NCBI RefSeq assembly: GCF_014636865.1 | Contig: NZ_BMER01000005.1 | Span: 308,584-372,583, forward strand | Direction: 5' to 3' | Source of the DNA: Parapedobacter pyrenivorans | Lineage (GTDB): Bacteria > Bacteroidota > Bacteroidia > Sphingobacteriales > Sphingobacteriaceae | DNA: 64,000 nucleotides | Part shown: positions 53,861-62,926 of the stretch, one piece after another | Layout of the letters: each line of letters starts with the position of its first letter | How positions within the stretch are numbered: the first letter of the stretch is position 1 | The notes under the pieces: generated by a model | Database searches by the model: none | Seen by the model: the letters and a program-made list of their open reading frames with translations, nothing else | What the model was told of the DNA's origin: nothing | Made by a program: the position numbers and the translations under genes

Positions 53861-53966
53861 GCTGCTTTCCTTTGATGGAACAAAATTACCATTGCTTTTT
53901 TTGCGATGCTCGACTTCTGATTACAAAAAATATCGGATTGAGGGTGTTGTGCCGGGAAACTTGCAG

Positions 53967-56684
53967 TTACGGCGACTTGACTTCATAAACCAGCTGTTCG
54001 TAGCCAATCCGGCCATCATCCGTCATAGCTTCCACGATAACGACAGTTTGGCCGGCGACATCGGAGTGGTAAAATGAGGTGGAACACGTGCCTTGTTCGT
54101 CTGTGCCCAGGGAATCTACCCAATGGAGCAGCGTACGCAAGTCGGGCCGACGATCATCGTCGGCATCGGGTTTGTGGCTGACTGCCTGAAACGGGGTGAC
54201 CGGCGAGTAAACGGGAACAGTGGCCTGCAACAGGCCAACCGGTTTGCGTGCCGCATACAGTCCTTTGCCCGCATGGGTGTAAATCGCCACGACACTCCCG
54301 GTCATGGGCGCAGACATCGGCGACGCTTCGGGGTAGGTCTCTAGGTATAACGTGCTGAATCCTCTGGCAAATTTGATTAACTCTACACTTTTGACTTCGC
54401 TAGGAGGGATGTTGGGGATGAGTTCATAGCTGTACCCCGGTACAGGTATGCCATCGATGACAACGAGCGTCGGTTCGTTGCCAACAACTTGTGCGCGTAG
54501 GTATCCGCCGTTACCGCCGACGCGCTGGATGCGGATTTCTTCTGGAAAATTGAACAACAGTACGCTATACAATCCGTAAGACCACTTTTCTTCTTTGTCT
54601 TGGATGGCTTTGCCAGCGATGACGACATCGGCTTCGCCATAACGGTCTTGCACCTGTTGCTGCTGCGGGCTTAAGGCTTTCCGGACAACCTCGACTTCTT
54701 CCAGGAGGATTTCACCGGATGCTAATTTGTATGACAACTCCCGTTGGGCACGCTCCTGCCGCTGCTTGGCCACATAGGCGACTACGCTGTCTACCTGGCT
54801 GATCAGCCGGTGTTGGTCAAACTCAACCTCTGGAGGTATGCGTTCATCCAGCGAAATCGTATAATTTTGGTTTTTGCCTTTTTTGTTGGTGCTTTGGAGT
54901 AGGATAGCCAAGGAATCGACATATTCTTCGCCCAAACCGAAGGCAAACCGGCCGAGGTTATCGGTATCCTGGGCATCCATGCCTTTGGTTTGACCGAAGG
55001 TTAATAACGTAATGCCGACGCCATCCCGCCCGCGTTTCGAAAACGCACCCGAGACGCGGCCGGTGATATAGGGTTGCGGCTCGTTGGCATAGTGAAACGT
55101 ATCTTGTAGGGGTATAAGGTAACGATAGCGCGATGTGTGCGTAAGCAGGAGTGCATCGATATCGGCATACGGGGTTTCCCGCAGGAAATAGTAGCCCGGT
55201 TCATTCACACCGCCTTGCAACTCGGAATCCAATAAGATACGGCTCTGGAGCGTTTGCCGACCGGTAGGTAAGCGACCGAATTGGTCTTTGTTCATGACCC
55301 GGACAGTTAGGGCGGCCTTGACGGGTCGCCCGGCATCGTCTGACACGCGAACGGATAACAGGCCTTTTTCCCTTTTGTCGTAGCTTGGATTATCCATGGA
55401 TGCCTGGACCTGCAGCCGGTTTTGGTTGGGACGATTGAAGAACAGACGCATGGCTACGGGCTGCAGCTGTTTATCCATTGCTTGGAACGCGATAATCCCC
55501 TCAGGCAAGCTGCTGTATGGAAGATCAGTGGCGAGCAAGCCGTTTTTGGCTACTCCCTTGATTTGATAATACGGTACGCCCCGGCTGCTGACTTCGACCT
55601 GTAGCGTGTCTGCCAGTGAACCATTGGTGCGCAATTCCAAATGGACGGCCGTATCGCGCGGTTCGACAGCCAATACCCAACCGGTGTCAGACACGGCAGG
55701 AAGTGGATAACGGTCTGTGCCCTTGCCCGCATTGCGGGGCGCTAGCACGGCGTTATAGGTAAGCCCGCGAAGTGGAGTCAACTTGACGCTGCCAATACCC
55801 AGGTGGTTTGTACGGAACGGTGCAACCGTATCGCCCCGACTATCCACAATGAACCCTGAGGTAGCGACGCCTTTTCCGGTAGCATTGCGAATGCGGATGC
55901 CTATGCGGCTTTGGATTCCGAGCACGAGTTGCCCGCTTTCAGCAAAAAACTGGACTTCGAGGCTGTCCGGTTTTGCCAAAACCGTCCGGGTATACCGGGC
56001 GCCGTTTTGTGTCTCAATCGTCAGCGTAGCCAGTGTGGCGTCAGCTGGCAACGGATAATCCAATAGGTAGTTGCCGCGCGCTCCTTTGACAACCAACGTA
56101 TCCCGGTGCTGATCGACCGTCAAAAATGCGGTCAGGTCTTTTTTGTGCGTTTCATCAATCATCGTCGGGATCAACTGCGCGTATAGCCAAAAGTGATTTG
56201 GCTCTTTTTCACGGAGCTGGAAGGCGGTGATTGGTGTGCGTTCAATCTCGGCAGTACTCGGAAACAGGTTTACATAACACCGCGCGATAAAATCCGAGCC
56301 GAAATTTTTATTCCACTCCGTGTATGCCCGAATTTGGTATACGCCCTGGGGGTAGGTTTTTTCAAGCTGGAAGCTGCCTGCCCCCCTGCCTGCTGCCAAT
56401 TGGATCCGTTTCCTTTGGATAACGCGCTCATCTGAAGCGATCAGTTCGACATGGAGCACTCCCGAAAGGATGCTGGGGTGAAGATCCTGGGAGGAGACGA
56501 CGATTGCGGTAAACCAGATGGTCTGGTCGGCGGTATAGACTTCGGCATCGGTCTGTAAATAGATCTTTTCTGCATAGGCGGCTGCAGAGATAACCGGGAT
56601 TTCCTGCGCATGGAGGTTTTTGGCTGACATCAAAACTGACACCAAGGAAAAAAGTAAGAGCCGGATAATATGCGCGTAGCCCAT
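53967..56684 (-). CDS. Large exported protein with MG2-like and plug-like domains
   Basis: Protein of 905 residues with signal ending LHAQ (27). The N-terminal part (about 35-135) is alpha-2-macroglobulin MG2-like: AEKIYLQTDAEVYTADQTIWFTA and AGSFQLEKTYPQGVYQIRAYTEW. The centre is beta-rich. The C-terminal third includes a plug-like segment LVVIDGIPVPGYSYELIPNI then PPSEVKSVELIKFARGFSTLY, as in TonB plug domains but with no barrel. Known Bacteroidota proteins of this design are probably periplasmic or outer-membrane-associated; function unknown. Confidence 0.75.
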   Translation of the reverse strand: MGYAHIIRLLLFSLVSVLMSAKNLHAQEIPVISAAAYAEKIYLQTDAEVYTADQTIWFTAIVVSSQDLHPSILSGVLHVELIASDERVIQRKRIQLAAGRGAGSFQLEKTYPQGVYQIRAYTEWNKNFGSDFIARCYVNLFPSTAEIERTPITAFQLREKEPNHFWLYAQLIPTMIDETHKKDLTAFLTVDQHRDTLVVKGARGNYLLDYPLPADATLATLTIETQNGARYTRTVLAKPDSLEVQFFAESGQLVLGIQSRIGIRIRNATGKGVATSGFIVDSRGDTVAPFRTNHLGIGSVKLTPLRGLTYNAVLAPRNAGKGTDRYPLPAVSDTGWVLAVEPRDTAVHLELRTNGSLADTLQVEVSSRGVPYYQIKGVAKNGLLATDLPYSSLPEGIIAFQAMDKQLQPVAMRLFFNRPNQNRLQVQASMDNPSYDKREKGLLSVRVSDDAGRPVKAALTVRVMNKDQFGRLPTGRQTLQSRILLDSELQGGVNEPGYYFLRETPYADIDALLLTHTSRYRYLIPLQDTFHYANEPQPYITGRVSGAFSKRGRDGVGITLLTFGQTKGMDAQDTDNLGRFAFGLGEEYVDSLAILLQSTNKKGKNQNYTISLDERIPPEVEFDQHRLISQVDSVVAYVAKQRQERAQRELSYKLASGEILLEEVEVVRKALSPQQQQVQDRYGEADVVIAGKAIQDKEEKWSYGLYSVLLFNFPEEIRIQRVGGNGGYLRAQVVGNEPTLVVIDGIPVPGYSYELIPNIPPSEVKSVELIKFARGFSTLYLETYPEASPMSAPMTGSVVAIYTHAGKGLYAARKPVGLLQATVPVYSPVTPFQAVSHKPDADDDRRPDLRTLLHWVDSLGTDEQGTCSTSFYHSDVAGQTVVIVEAMTDDGRIGYEQLVYEVKSP

Positions 56685-56703
56685 GTGATTTATAAGGTAA
56701 ACG

Positions 56704-57702
56704 TTATACCAACAACGCCGCAGGATTTTCGGGTGCCTGTCCCTGCTCCAAACGCGAAAGGCTACTCAGCGTGGTACGGGCAATCTGTTCCAGCGCTTCT
56801 TCCGTGAAGAAGGCTTGATGGCCGGTGACCAATACGTTGGGAAAACTCATCAGCAGCTGGATGGTGTCGTCATTGAGTATCGTATGAGAGAGATCGCGGA
56901 AAAACAGCTTCTCTTCTTGTTCGTAAACATCGATACCCAGAGAACCGATGCGCTTGGTCCGTAAGCCTGCAATCACCGCCGGGGTGTCAATAAGGCCTCC
57001 GCGGCTGGTGTTGATGATCATCACCCCGGGTTTCATTTGTTGAAGTGATGCTTCATTGATCAGGTGCTTGGTGCTTTCCAGCAAAGGGCAGTGCAACGAA
57101 ATGACGTCTGACTGTGCTAAGAGGTGTTGTAGCGGTACGTATCGGACACCAAGCGCCTTGAGCTCGTCGTTTTCGCGAATATCCGTAGCGAGCAACGTGC
57201 AGCCGAAGCCGCTCATGATGCGGGCGAAGGCCTGGCCGATGTTTCCCGTGCCTACGATGCCCACAGTTTTCCCATGTATGTTGAACCCCATAAGGCCGTT
57301 GAGCGCGAAATTTTGTTCGCGTACCCGGTTGTATGCCTTGTGGGTTTTGCGGTTGAGTGTAAGAATCATGGCTAGTGCGTGCTCGGCCACCGCCTCAGGC
57401 GAATAGGCGGGAACCCGGCATACCCGCATACCGTACTGTTTGGCTGCTTCCAGATCGAGGTTGTTAAACCCTGCGCATCGCAAAGCGATGTATTTTACCC
57501 CTTTTTCTGCCAGGACACGGAGCACGCCGGCATCTAGCTTGTCATTTACAAATGCACAGATGGCCGCCGAGTTTTCGACGGCATTGACAATATGCGGGCC
57601 GAGGTGGGTCTCGTAGTACATCAGCTCGAAGCCGACGTCCGCGTTAAGACGGTCAAAGAACTCCCTGTCGTACGGTTTGGCAGAAAAGAAAGTTACTCTC
57701 AT
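56704..57702 (-). CDS. ldhA: D-lactate dehydrogenase / D-2-hydroxyacid dehydrogenase
   Basis: NAD-dependent enzyme of 332 residues. NAD-binding fold VGIVGTGNIGQAFARIM (about 146-162), catalytic Arg in NTSRGGLID, Glu in DVYEQEE, His in GHQAFFTEEAL. The D-LDH-type YSPEAVAEHALAMIL confirms the family. Reduces pyruvate to D-lactate under low oxygen. 19 bp downstream of the MG2/plug gene on the same strand (order on the minus strand: ldhA first). Confidence 0.94.
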   Translation of the reverse strand: MRVTFFSAKPYDREFFDRLNADVGFELMYYETHLGPHIVNAVENSAAICAFVNDKLDAGVLRVLAEKGVKYIALRCAGFNNLDLEAAKQYGMRVCRVPAYSPEAVAEHALAMILTLNRKTHKAYNRVREQNFALNGLMGFNIHGKTVGIVGTGNIGQAFARIMSGFGCTLLATDIRENDELKALGVRYVPLQHLLAQSDVISLHCPLLESTKHLINEASLQQMKPGVMIINTSRGGLIDTPAVIAGLRTKRIGSLGIDVYEQEEKLFFRDLSHTILNDDTIQLLMSFPNVLVTGHQAFFTEEALEQIARTTLSSLSRLEQGQAPENPAALLV

Positions 57703-57778
57703 GCCATAAAGATAGCAATATATCGATGTTGCGCTGTATTTTGCGCACCAGTTTATGTAACAAAAAAATAAGAGATAA

Positions 57779-57810
57779 TTTGCAAATATGGAAATGACCC
57801 ACTACCTTTA
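57779..57810 (+). promoter_or_regulatory. Promoter of the small membrane protein at 57851
   Basis: TTTG (57779-57782), 20 bp, TACCTTTA (57803-57810). Near-identical to the orphan promoter at 3690-3721, including much of the spacer (TGGAAATGACC). Confidence 0.65.
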
Positions 57811-57850
57811 GTGTGAGTAATAAGTCCTAAAACTAACTAACATCTACCCC

Positions 57851-58054
57851 ATGAAACATCTTTTTGTAGGCGCACAGGAATTCATTTTGATTTTCTTGCC
57901 ATCGGTTCTTTTCTTATCCTTGATCGGGCTGTTTATCTATGTAGTTTATCGTATGGTAGACCGCTGGGTGGATAAGTCGGTCGCTGCACGCCATGAGCAG
58001 AATGTACTGCTGGCGAAATTGATTGAGCTGGTAGGCAAGAAACAGGACGGATAA
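57851..58054 (+). CDS. Small membrane protein
   Basis: Protein of 67 residues with one long hydrophobic helix (FILIFLPSVLFLSLIGLFIYVVYRMV, 12-37) and a basic, charged C-terminus (DKSVAARHEQNVLLAKLIELVGKKQ). It follows a well-formed promoter with a leader of about 30 nt. Function unknown; size and layout suggest a regulator of a membrane complex or a stress peptide. Confidence 0.65.
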   Translation: MKHLFVGAQEFILIFLPSVLFLSLIGLFIYVVYRMVDRWVDKSVAARHEQNVLLAKLIELVGKKQDG

Positions 58055-58126
58055 TAAAATGCCGCACACAATGTCTGGATACTGTAATTTAAATTGATAT
58101 TTTTACGGCCGTATAATGAATACCAT

Positions 58127-58984
58127 ATGGCATCAGGTTTTTTTGCAGTTTTAGATGATATCGCGGCGTTGATGGATGACGTTGCGGTAACCAGTAAAAT
58201 TGCGACTCGTAAAACAGCGGGAATATTGGGCGACGATTTGGCTGTCAACGCGGAAAAGGCAACAGGTTTCCTGGCTTCACGTGAATTGCCCGTACTATGG
58301 GCAATTACCAAAGGGTCGTTTCTTAATAAGCTGATCATTGTTCCTATTGCTTTGCTGCTGAATGTTTTTTTTCCGGTAGCCATAAAATTCATCTTGATTC
58401 TGGGCGGGCTTTATTTGGCCTATGAGGGCGTTGAAAAAATTGTAGAGTATCTTTTTCATCGTTCGAAAACGGGACATGAGGTCATTGAAGAAAAGGCAGT
58501 GGATGATGGGAGCCTGGAAAAAACTAAAATCCGATCCGCGATAACCACTGATTTCATCCTATCGGTAGAAATCGTAATCATTGCGCTGGGAACGGTGCTG
58601 ACAGAGAGTTTGACTCTCCAGATCATAACGGTCTCGGTGGTGGCGTTGGTAGCAACAGTAGGCGTGTATGGCATTGTTGCCCTCATCGTCAGGATGGATG
58701 ATACAGGCTATCGGCTGATCAAGTATTCGGAAGACAAAGGGTTGCTATCCAAATTGGGGCACTTACTGGTGAAGCTACTGCCGATTGTGATCAAGTCTTT
58801 GGGCGTAATCGGTACGGTTGCACTGATTTTGGTTGCTGGGGGTATTTTTGTACACAATATCGAATACCTGCACCATATTTTTCCGGAGCTACCGCCCATT
58901 GTGAAGGAAGTGGCCGCGGGGCTGATTGCTGGGTTGCTTGCAGTGGCAATCATAGCCGGGGGCAAGAAATTATTTAAACGCTAA
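58127..58984 (+). CDS. DUF808-family membrane protein (YedI-like)
   Basis: Inner membrane protein of 285 residues. The diagnostic start MASGFFAVLDDIAALMDDVA at 58127 is the family signature, followed by TRKTAGILGDDLAVNAEKATG. Five or more hydrophobic helices follow. The earlier in-frame ATG at 58094 is rejected because the conserved start is at 58127. Function unknown across the family. Confidence 0.92.
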   Translation: MASGFFAVLDDIAALMDDVAVTSKIATRKTAGILGDDLAVNAEKATGFLASRELPVLWAITKGSFLNKLIIVPIALLLNVFFPVAIKFILILGGLYLAYEGVEKIVEYLFHRSKTGHEVIEEKAVDDGSLEKTKIRSAITTDFILSVEIVIIALGTVLTESLTLQIITVSVVALVATVGVYGIVALIVRMDDTGYRLIKYSEDKGLLSKLGHLLVKLLPIVIKSLGVIGTVALILVAGGIFVHNIEYLHHIFPELPPIVKEVAAGLIAGLLAVAIIAGGKKLFKR

Positions 58985-58994
58985 TCTGTTATCC

Positions 58995-60566
58995 ATGAAG
59001 AAAACTTTTGGAATTTATCTGGCCATGTTGTTGCCAATCGTATACAGCTGTACCGGCAATCGATCGGCTGATGAGCAGCATGAGGAAACGACCATTGTAA
59101 ATCCGGTATTGCCGGGCGACCACCCAGACCCGACGGTCATCAAAATCGGTGACACCTACTGGGCGTCCGCAACCTCGAATGAGTGGGCTCCCTTATTCCC
59201 GATCTATAAATCTACAGACCTCGAAAACTGGGAGCAGGTTTCCTACGCATTCGCCGATCTGCCTGAATGGGCAAGAAATAATTTTTGGGCTCCGGAATTG
59301 GCGTATGATGAACAACAGGGTAAGGTATACCTGTACTATACCGCCCGCGATAAGTCGACCGGACGCCTCGCTGTGGCGGTGGCCAGTGCTCCTTCACCCG
59401 AGGGTCCCTATACCGACCACGGGCCATTGGTAAGCCAGGAATTTGGTTCTATTGATGCGTATGAAGTGAAGGACGAAGACGGAAAAATTTACTTGATGTG
59501 GAAGGAAGATGGCAACAGCAAGGGCCAGCCTACTCCCATGTGGGCACAGGAAATAAATCCGGAAAGAACGGAACTGAAAGGGGAGATGCATCAGTTGTTT
59601 GTAAATGATAGCGAATGGGAGGGACAGCTGGTAGAAGGGATAAGTGTATTCAAACATAACGATTACTACTACGCTACCTATTCGGCGGGAGGATGCTGCG
59701 AAGTGACCTGTAATTACAAAACAGGCGTTGCGCGTGCCAAACACCTACTGGGACCCTGGGAGAAGTACGAAAACAATCCGGTATTGATAGACAATGACCA
59801 CTGGAAGTGCGCCGGACATGGAACGGTGGTGAAGCGAGACGGCGACTTTTACTACCTTTATCATGCGTATAACCAGGCAGGTAGTGTGTATGTGGGTAGG
59901 GAAGGCGTGTTGGAGAAGATCAATTGGACTGCCGACGGTTGGCCGGTGTTTGCCAATGATGCGACGTATAACCGGGATCTGGCATCGGTGGATTATACCG
60001 ATGATTTCAAAACGTTGAACCCTGTTTGGCGGTGGCGGGTAAACCAGCCTGCTAAATATACGGTGGGCGACAACGGGCTGTTCCTTACGGTATCGCAAGC
60101 GAATGATGGCATTGGCTCACTCCTGGTGCAGCCCATTACATCGATTGCTTATGAAGTATCTGCAGCTGTGGTGGCGAGCACAACGAGTGAGCAAGCAGGA
60201 GCGTCCGTAACAATGGTGGGAGGTGCCAACAATCGTTTCGGTGCACCGATTGCTGGTATCGGCATCGGCGTTTTCGGCAAGAAAGTGAAGGTGTGGCGAA
60301 TTGCTAAGGATGATGTACAAAGCCTAAAAGAATTGGATATCGCTAGTACAGAAGAAACCGTAACGGTGAAAATGGCTGTCACTGAAGGCCATACCGTAAA
60401 TTTTTCATGGAAGGAAGGCGATGCAGGCGAATGGAAAACGGCATTAGAAAACTACGATGCTGCACCGTTGGTGCCTTGGGGCATGGGATTCCGGGTTGGC
60501 GTCGCAGCCCAGGGAACAGGTGGAGAGCAACTCAATATCACCCAGTTTGAAATCAAGAACAGGTAA
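58995..60566 (+). CDS. GH43-family glycoside hydrolase
   Basis: Secreted lipoprotein glycosidase of 523 residues, lipobox VYSCTG (Cys19). Five-bladed propeller with catalytic base Asp45 in GDHPDPT, the pKa modulator Asp154 in GSIDAYEVKD, and the acid Glu in LVEGISV (Glu214). WAPELAYD and GHGTVVKRDGDFYYLYHAY are typical. A beta-sandwich C-terminal domain follows (about 345-523). Probable beta-xylosidase, arabinofuranosidase or galactosidase; the substrate is not decided. 10 bp after the DUF808 gene. Confidence 0.92.
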   Translation: MKKTFGIYLAMLLPIVYSCTGNRSADEQHEETTIVNPVLPGDHPDPTVIKIGDTYWASATSNEWAPLFPIYKSTDLENWEQVSYAFADLPEWARNNFWAPELAYDEQQGKVYLYYTARDKSTGRLAVAVASAPSPEGPYTDHGPLVSQEFGSIDAYEVKDEDGKIYLMWKEDGNSKGQPTPMWAQEINPERTELKGEMHQLFVNDSEWEGQLVEGISVFKHNDYYYATYSAGGCCEVTCNYKTGVARAKHLLGPWEKYENNPVLIDNDHWKCAGHGTVVKRDGDFYYLYHAYNQAGSVYVGREGVLEKINWTADGWPVFANDATYNRDLASVDYTDDFKTLNPVWRWRVNQPAKYTVGDNGLFLTVSQANDGIGSLLVQPITSIAYEVSAAVVASTTSEQAGASVTMVGGANNRFGAPIAGIGIGVFGKKVKVWRIAKDDVQSLKELDIASTEETVTVKMAVTEGHTVNFSWKEGDAGEWKTALENYDAAPLVPWGMGFRVGVAAQGTGGEQLNITQFEIKNR

Positions 60567-60578
60567 GGAAAATAACGG

Positions 60579-61748
60579 TCATTGTTTACGCGGTGTGTGA
60601 AGGCACCGCGCTAAACGGGCCAATCCATCTTGGAGCAAAGAACGGGGACAGGCGATATTGATGCGCAGGAATCCTTCACCGACTTCGCCATACATGGTGC
60701 CGGGGTTTAACCATAGTTTTTCCTGATGCTTCAGCTTGTCCGTGAAATCTGCCGTGGACGTTATCATGGAACGGCAATCTAACCAAACCAGATAAGTGGC
60801 CTGCAAGGGAATGACGGTAATCTGTGGGAGGTGCGTGGAACAGAAGTCGGTCAAATAAGCGAGATTGTCGACTAAATAATCTTTAAGGGCTTCTAACCAA
60901 TCTTCCCCTTGACTGTAAGCGGCGACGAGTGCTTCGATAGCAAACGGGCTCAATAATACCGTATCCTGCGCATCTAGCACCTGCTGGATGCGCCTTCTAA
61001 AATCCGGATTTGCTGAAAATAGATAACCTACCTGCAACCCGGCAAGGTTGAAGGTTTTACTGGGTGAACTTACGGTAACGGATTGTAAGCTGATTTCTTC
61101 TCCCAACGAGGCAAATGGAATATGCTTATGGGGTTGATAAACGAGGTCGGAATGGATTTCGTCTGAGAGAATTATCACTTGATGCTTGGTGCATATGGCA
61201 CCGATGCGGCGCAGCTCTTCATCGGTCCAGACTCGGCCCGCTGGATTGTGGGGATTGCATAACAGCATCAGTTTGACAGCGGGGTCCGCTGCCTTGGCCT
61301 CCAGATCTTCGAAATCGATGTGGTAATGTTTGCCGTCGAGACGCAGGTTGTTTTCAATGATCTGGCGGTCGCAATGTGCCGCGGCAATAAAAAAATGGTT
61401 ATATACTGGGGGCTGGATTAAGATTTTATCCCCTTCGGCCGTCAGCGCACGAATCGTGGCGGATAAGGCGGGGATGACTCCTAATACCGGAAGTATCCAG
61501 TCGTTTTGCAACGCAAAGCCATGTCGTTTACTCCACCACTGTGCGATGGCATAGTAGAATCTGGGCGGCGTTTGCGTGTATCCGAAAATACCGTGTGCCA
61601 CGCGTTCTTGCAACGCTTTCGTAATGGCGGGCGCCGCTTTGAAATCCATATCGGCAATCCACATGGGCAGCAGGTCTTGCTCGGAAGCGTTCCATTTTAT
61701 GCAATCTGTATTTTTACGGTCAATCTGTTCGTCGAAATGATAGTCCAT
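60579..61748 (-). CDS. patB: PatB/MalY-type C-S lyase (PLP aminotransferase fold)
   Basis: PLP enzyme of 389 residues, cystathionine beta-lyase type: LPMWIADMDFKAAPAITKAL start motif, the cofactor region CNPHNPAGRVWT, the SDEIHSDLVY box, and the Schiff-base Lys in SPSKTFNLAGLQ. The C-terminal RINIACPR carries the substrate-binding Arg. It cleaves C-S bonds in cystathionine or cysteine conjugates. Divergent from the TIM-barrel gene at 61993. Confidence 0.93.
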   Translation of the reverse strand: MDYHFDEQIDRKNTDCIKWNASEQDLLPMWIADMDFKAAPAITKALQERVAHGIFGYTQTPPRFYYAIAQWWSKRHGFALQNDWILPVLGVIPALSATIRALTAEGDKILIQPPVYNHFFIAAAHCDRQIIENNLRLDGKHYHIDFEDLEAKAADPAVKLMLLCNPHNPAGRVWTDEELRRIGAICTKHQVIILSDEIHSDLVYQPHKHIPFASLGEEISLQSVTVSSPSKTFNLAGLQVGYLFSANPDFRRRIQQVLDAQDTVLLSPFAIEALVAAYSQGEDWLEALKDYLVDNLAYLTDFCSTHLPQITVIPLQATYLVWLDCRSMITSTADFTDKLKHQEKLWLNPGTMYGEVGEGFLRINIACPRSLLQDGLARLARCLHTPRKQ

Positions 61749-61902
61749 GTGCCTCGTTTTAGCTACGTCGACTAATATAGGATTTATCGCTTACTTCCAA
61801 AATATTCCTGTTGAATGCTGCGTTATGCTTTCCGCTATAAAAGTAATTTCCCGTCGGCAACCGAGCAGATCTTATAGTCCCTTTTATTTAACACGATTAT
61901 AA

Positions 61903-61933
61903 TTGCATACAAAAGCAACTTTATCTAAGTTTG
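61903..61933 (+). promoter_or_regulatory. Promoter of the isomerase/dehydrogenase genes
   Basis: TTG (61903-61905), 20 bp, TAAGTTTG (61926-61933), a good consensus match about 60 bp before ATG 61993. Confidence 0.6.
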
Positions 61934-61992
61934 AATGCAGTAACCAATAGAATAGACCGGCCGATTGAAAGCCGCAAACAGCTAAAAAGAGG

Positions 61993-62871
61993 ATGAAGAA
62001 CGTCAGCTTGTATAATAGGAGATCATTACTGAGAGGATGCGTTGCAACAATAGGTGTGTTTGCGATGGGTAACTTGGGGCTGCCAGTTATGTCAAGAAGT
62101 AAACGCGGGTACCGCATCGGCGCGTGCGACTGGTCGATCGGTAAGCAAAGTGATACAACGGCATTAGTGCTGGGCAAGACGCTCGGATTGGACGGCGTGC
62201 AGGTGAGCTTGGGTACGGTGGCTAACGATATGCATCTGCGCAATAAAACGGTGCAGGATACCTACCTGCGGATGGCTTCAACATACGGTATCCAGGTATC
62301 TAGCCTAGCCATCGGCGAGTTAAATAATGTCCCTTATAAATCGGAGCCAGAAACGGAGGAATGGGTCAGTGACAGCATCGATGTGGCCAAGGCAATGGGG
62401 TGCCGGGTTGTTTTACTTGCTTTTTTTGGCAAGGGTGATATCAAAGGAGATAAGGCGGGCATTGCAGAAGTGGTAAGTAGACTGAAGAAAATCGCACCAA
62501 AGGCGGAAAAAGAAGATATCATCTTGGGGATAGAATCTTGGCTTAGTGCCGATGAACTCTTGGCGATCATCGATGAAGTCGGGTCAAAACATGTGCAGGT
62601 GTATTATGATGTGGCAAACGCTAGCGACATGGGATACGATATTTATCAGGAAATGAGACGCCTTGGTAAGGAATATATCTGTGAGGTACATGCCAAGGAA
62701 AATGGCATGCTGCTTGGCCAGGGAAAGATCGATTTTGTAAAAGTGCAGAATACACTGGATGAGATCGGTTATGATGGATGGATTGTTTTGGAGGGAGGCG
62801 TGCCCGATGGGATGGATCTGACGGAAGCCTATATAGCCAATACACATTATATCCGGTCCGTATTCAGCTGA
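61993..62871 (+). CDS. Sugar phosphate isomerase/epimerase-like TIM-barrel protein
   Basis: Secreted protein of 292 residues with a Tat-like start (NRRSLLRGCVATIGVFAMG). The xylose-isomerase-like barrel shows LGLDGVQVSLG, VVLLAFFGKGDIK, the metal site ILGIESWLSADEL with Glu, VYYDVANASDMGYD with Asp, CEVHAKENG with His and Glu, and IVLEGG with Glu. The set of ligands is complete. The partner 62927 dehydrogenase-like gene follows 55 bp later on the same strand; such pairs occur in sugar-acid or inositol breakdown in Bacteroidota. Confidence 0.85.
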   Translation: MKNVSLYNRRSLLRGCVATIGVFAMGNLGLPVMSRSKRGYRIGACDWSIGKQSDTTALVLGKTLGLDGVQVSLGTVANDMHLRNKTVQDTYLRMASTYGIQVSSLAIGELNNVPYKSEPETEEWVSDSIDVAKAMGCRVVLLAFFGKGDIKGDKAGIAEVVSRLKKIAPKAEKEDIILGIESWLSADELLAIIDEVGSKHVQVYYDVANASDMGYDIYQEMRRLGKEYICEVHAKENGMLLGQGKIDFVKVQNTLDEIGYDGWIVLEGGVPDGMDLTEAYIANTHYIRSVFS

Positions 62872-62926
62872 ACGGTTAACCGCGGGTTCACCAATGGTTT
62901 TTTACAATCAAGAAAAACGTGTAACG

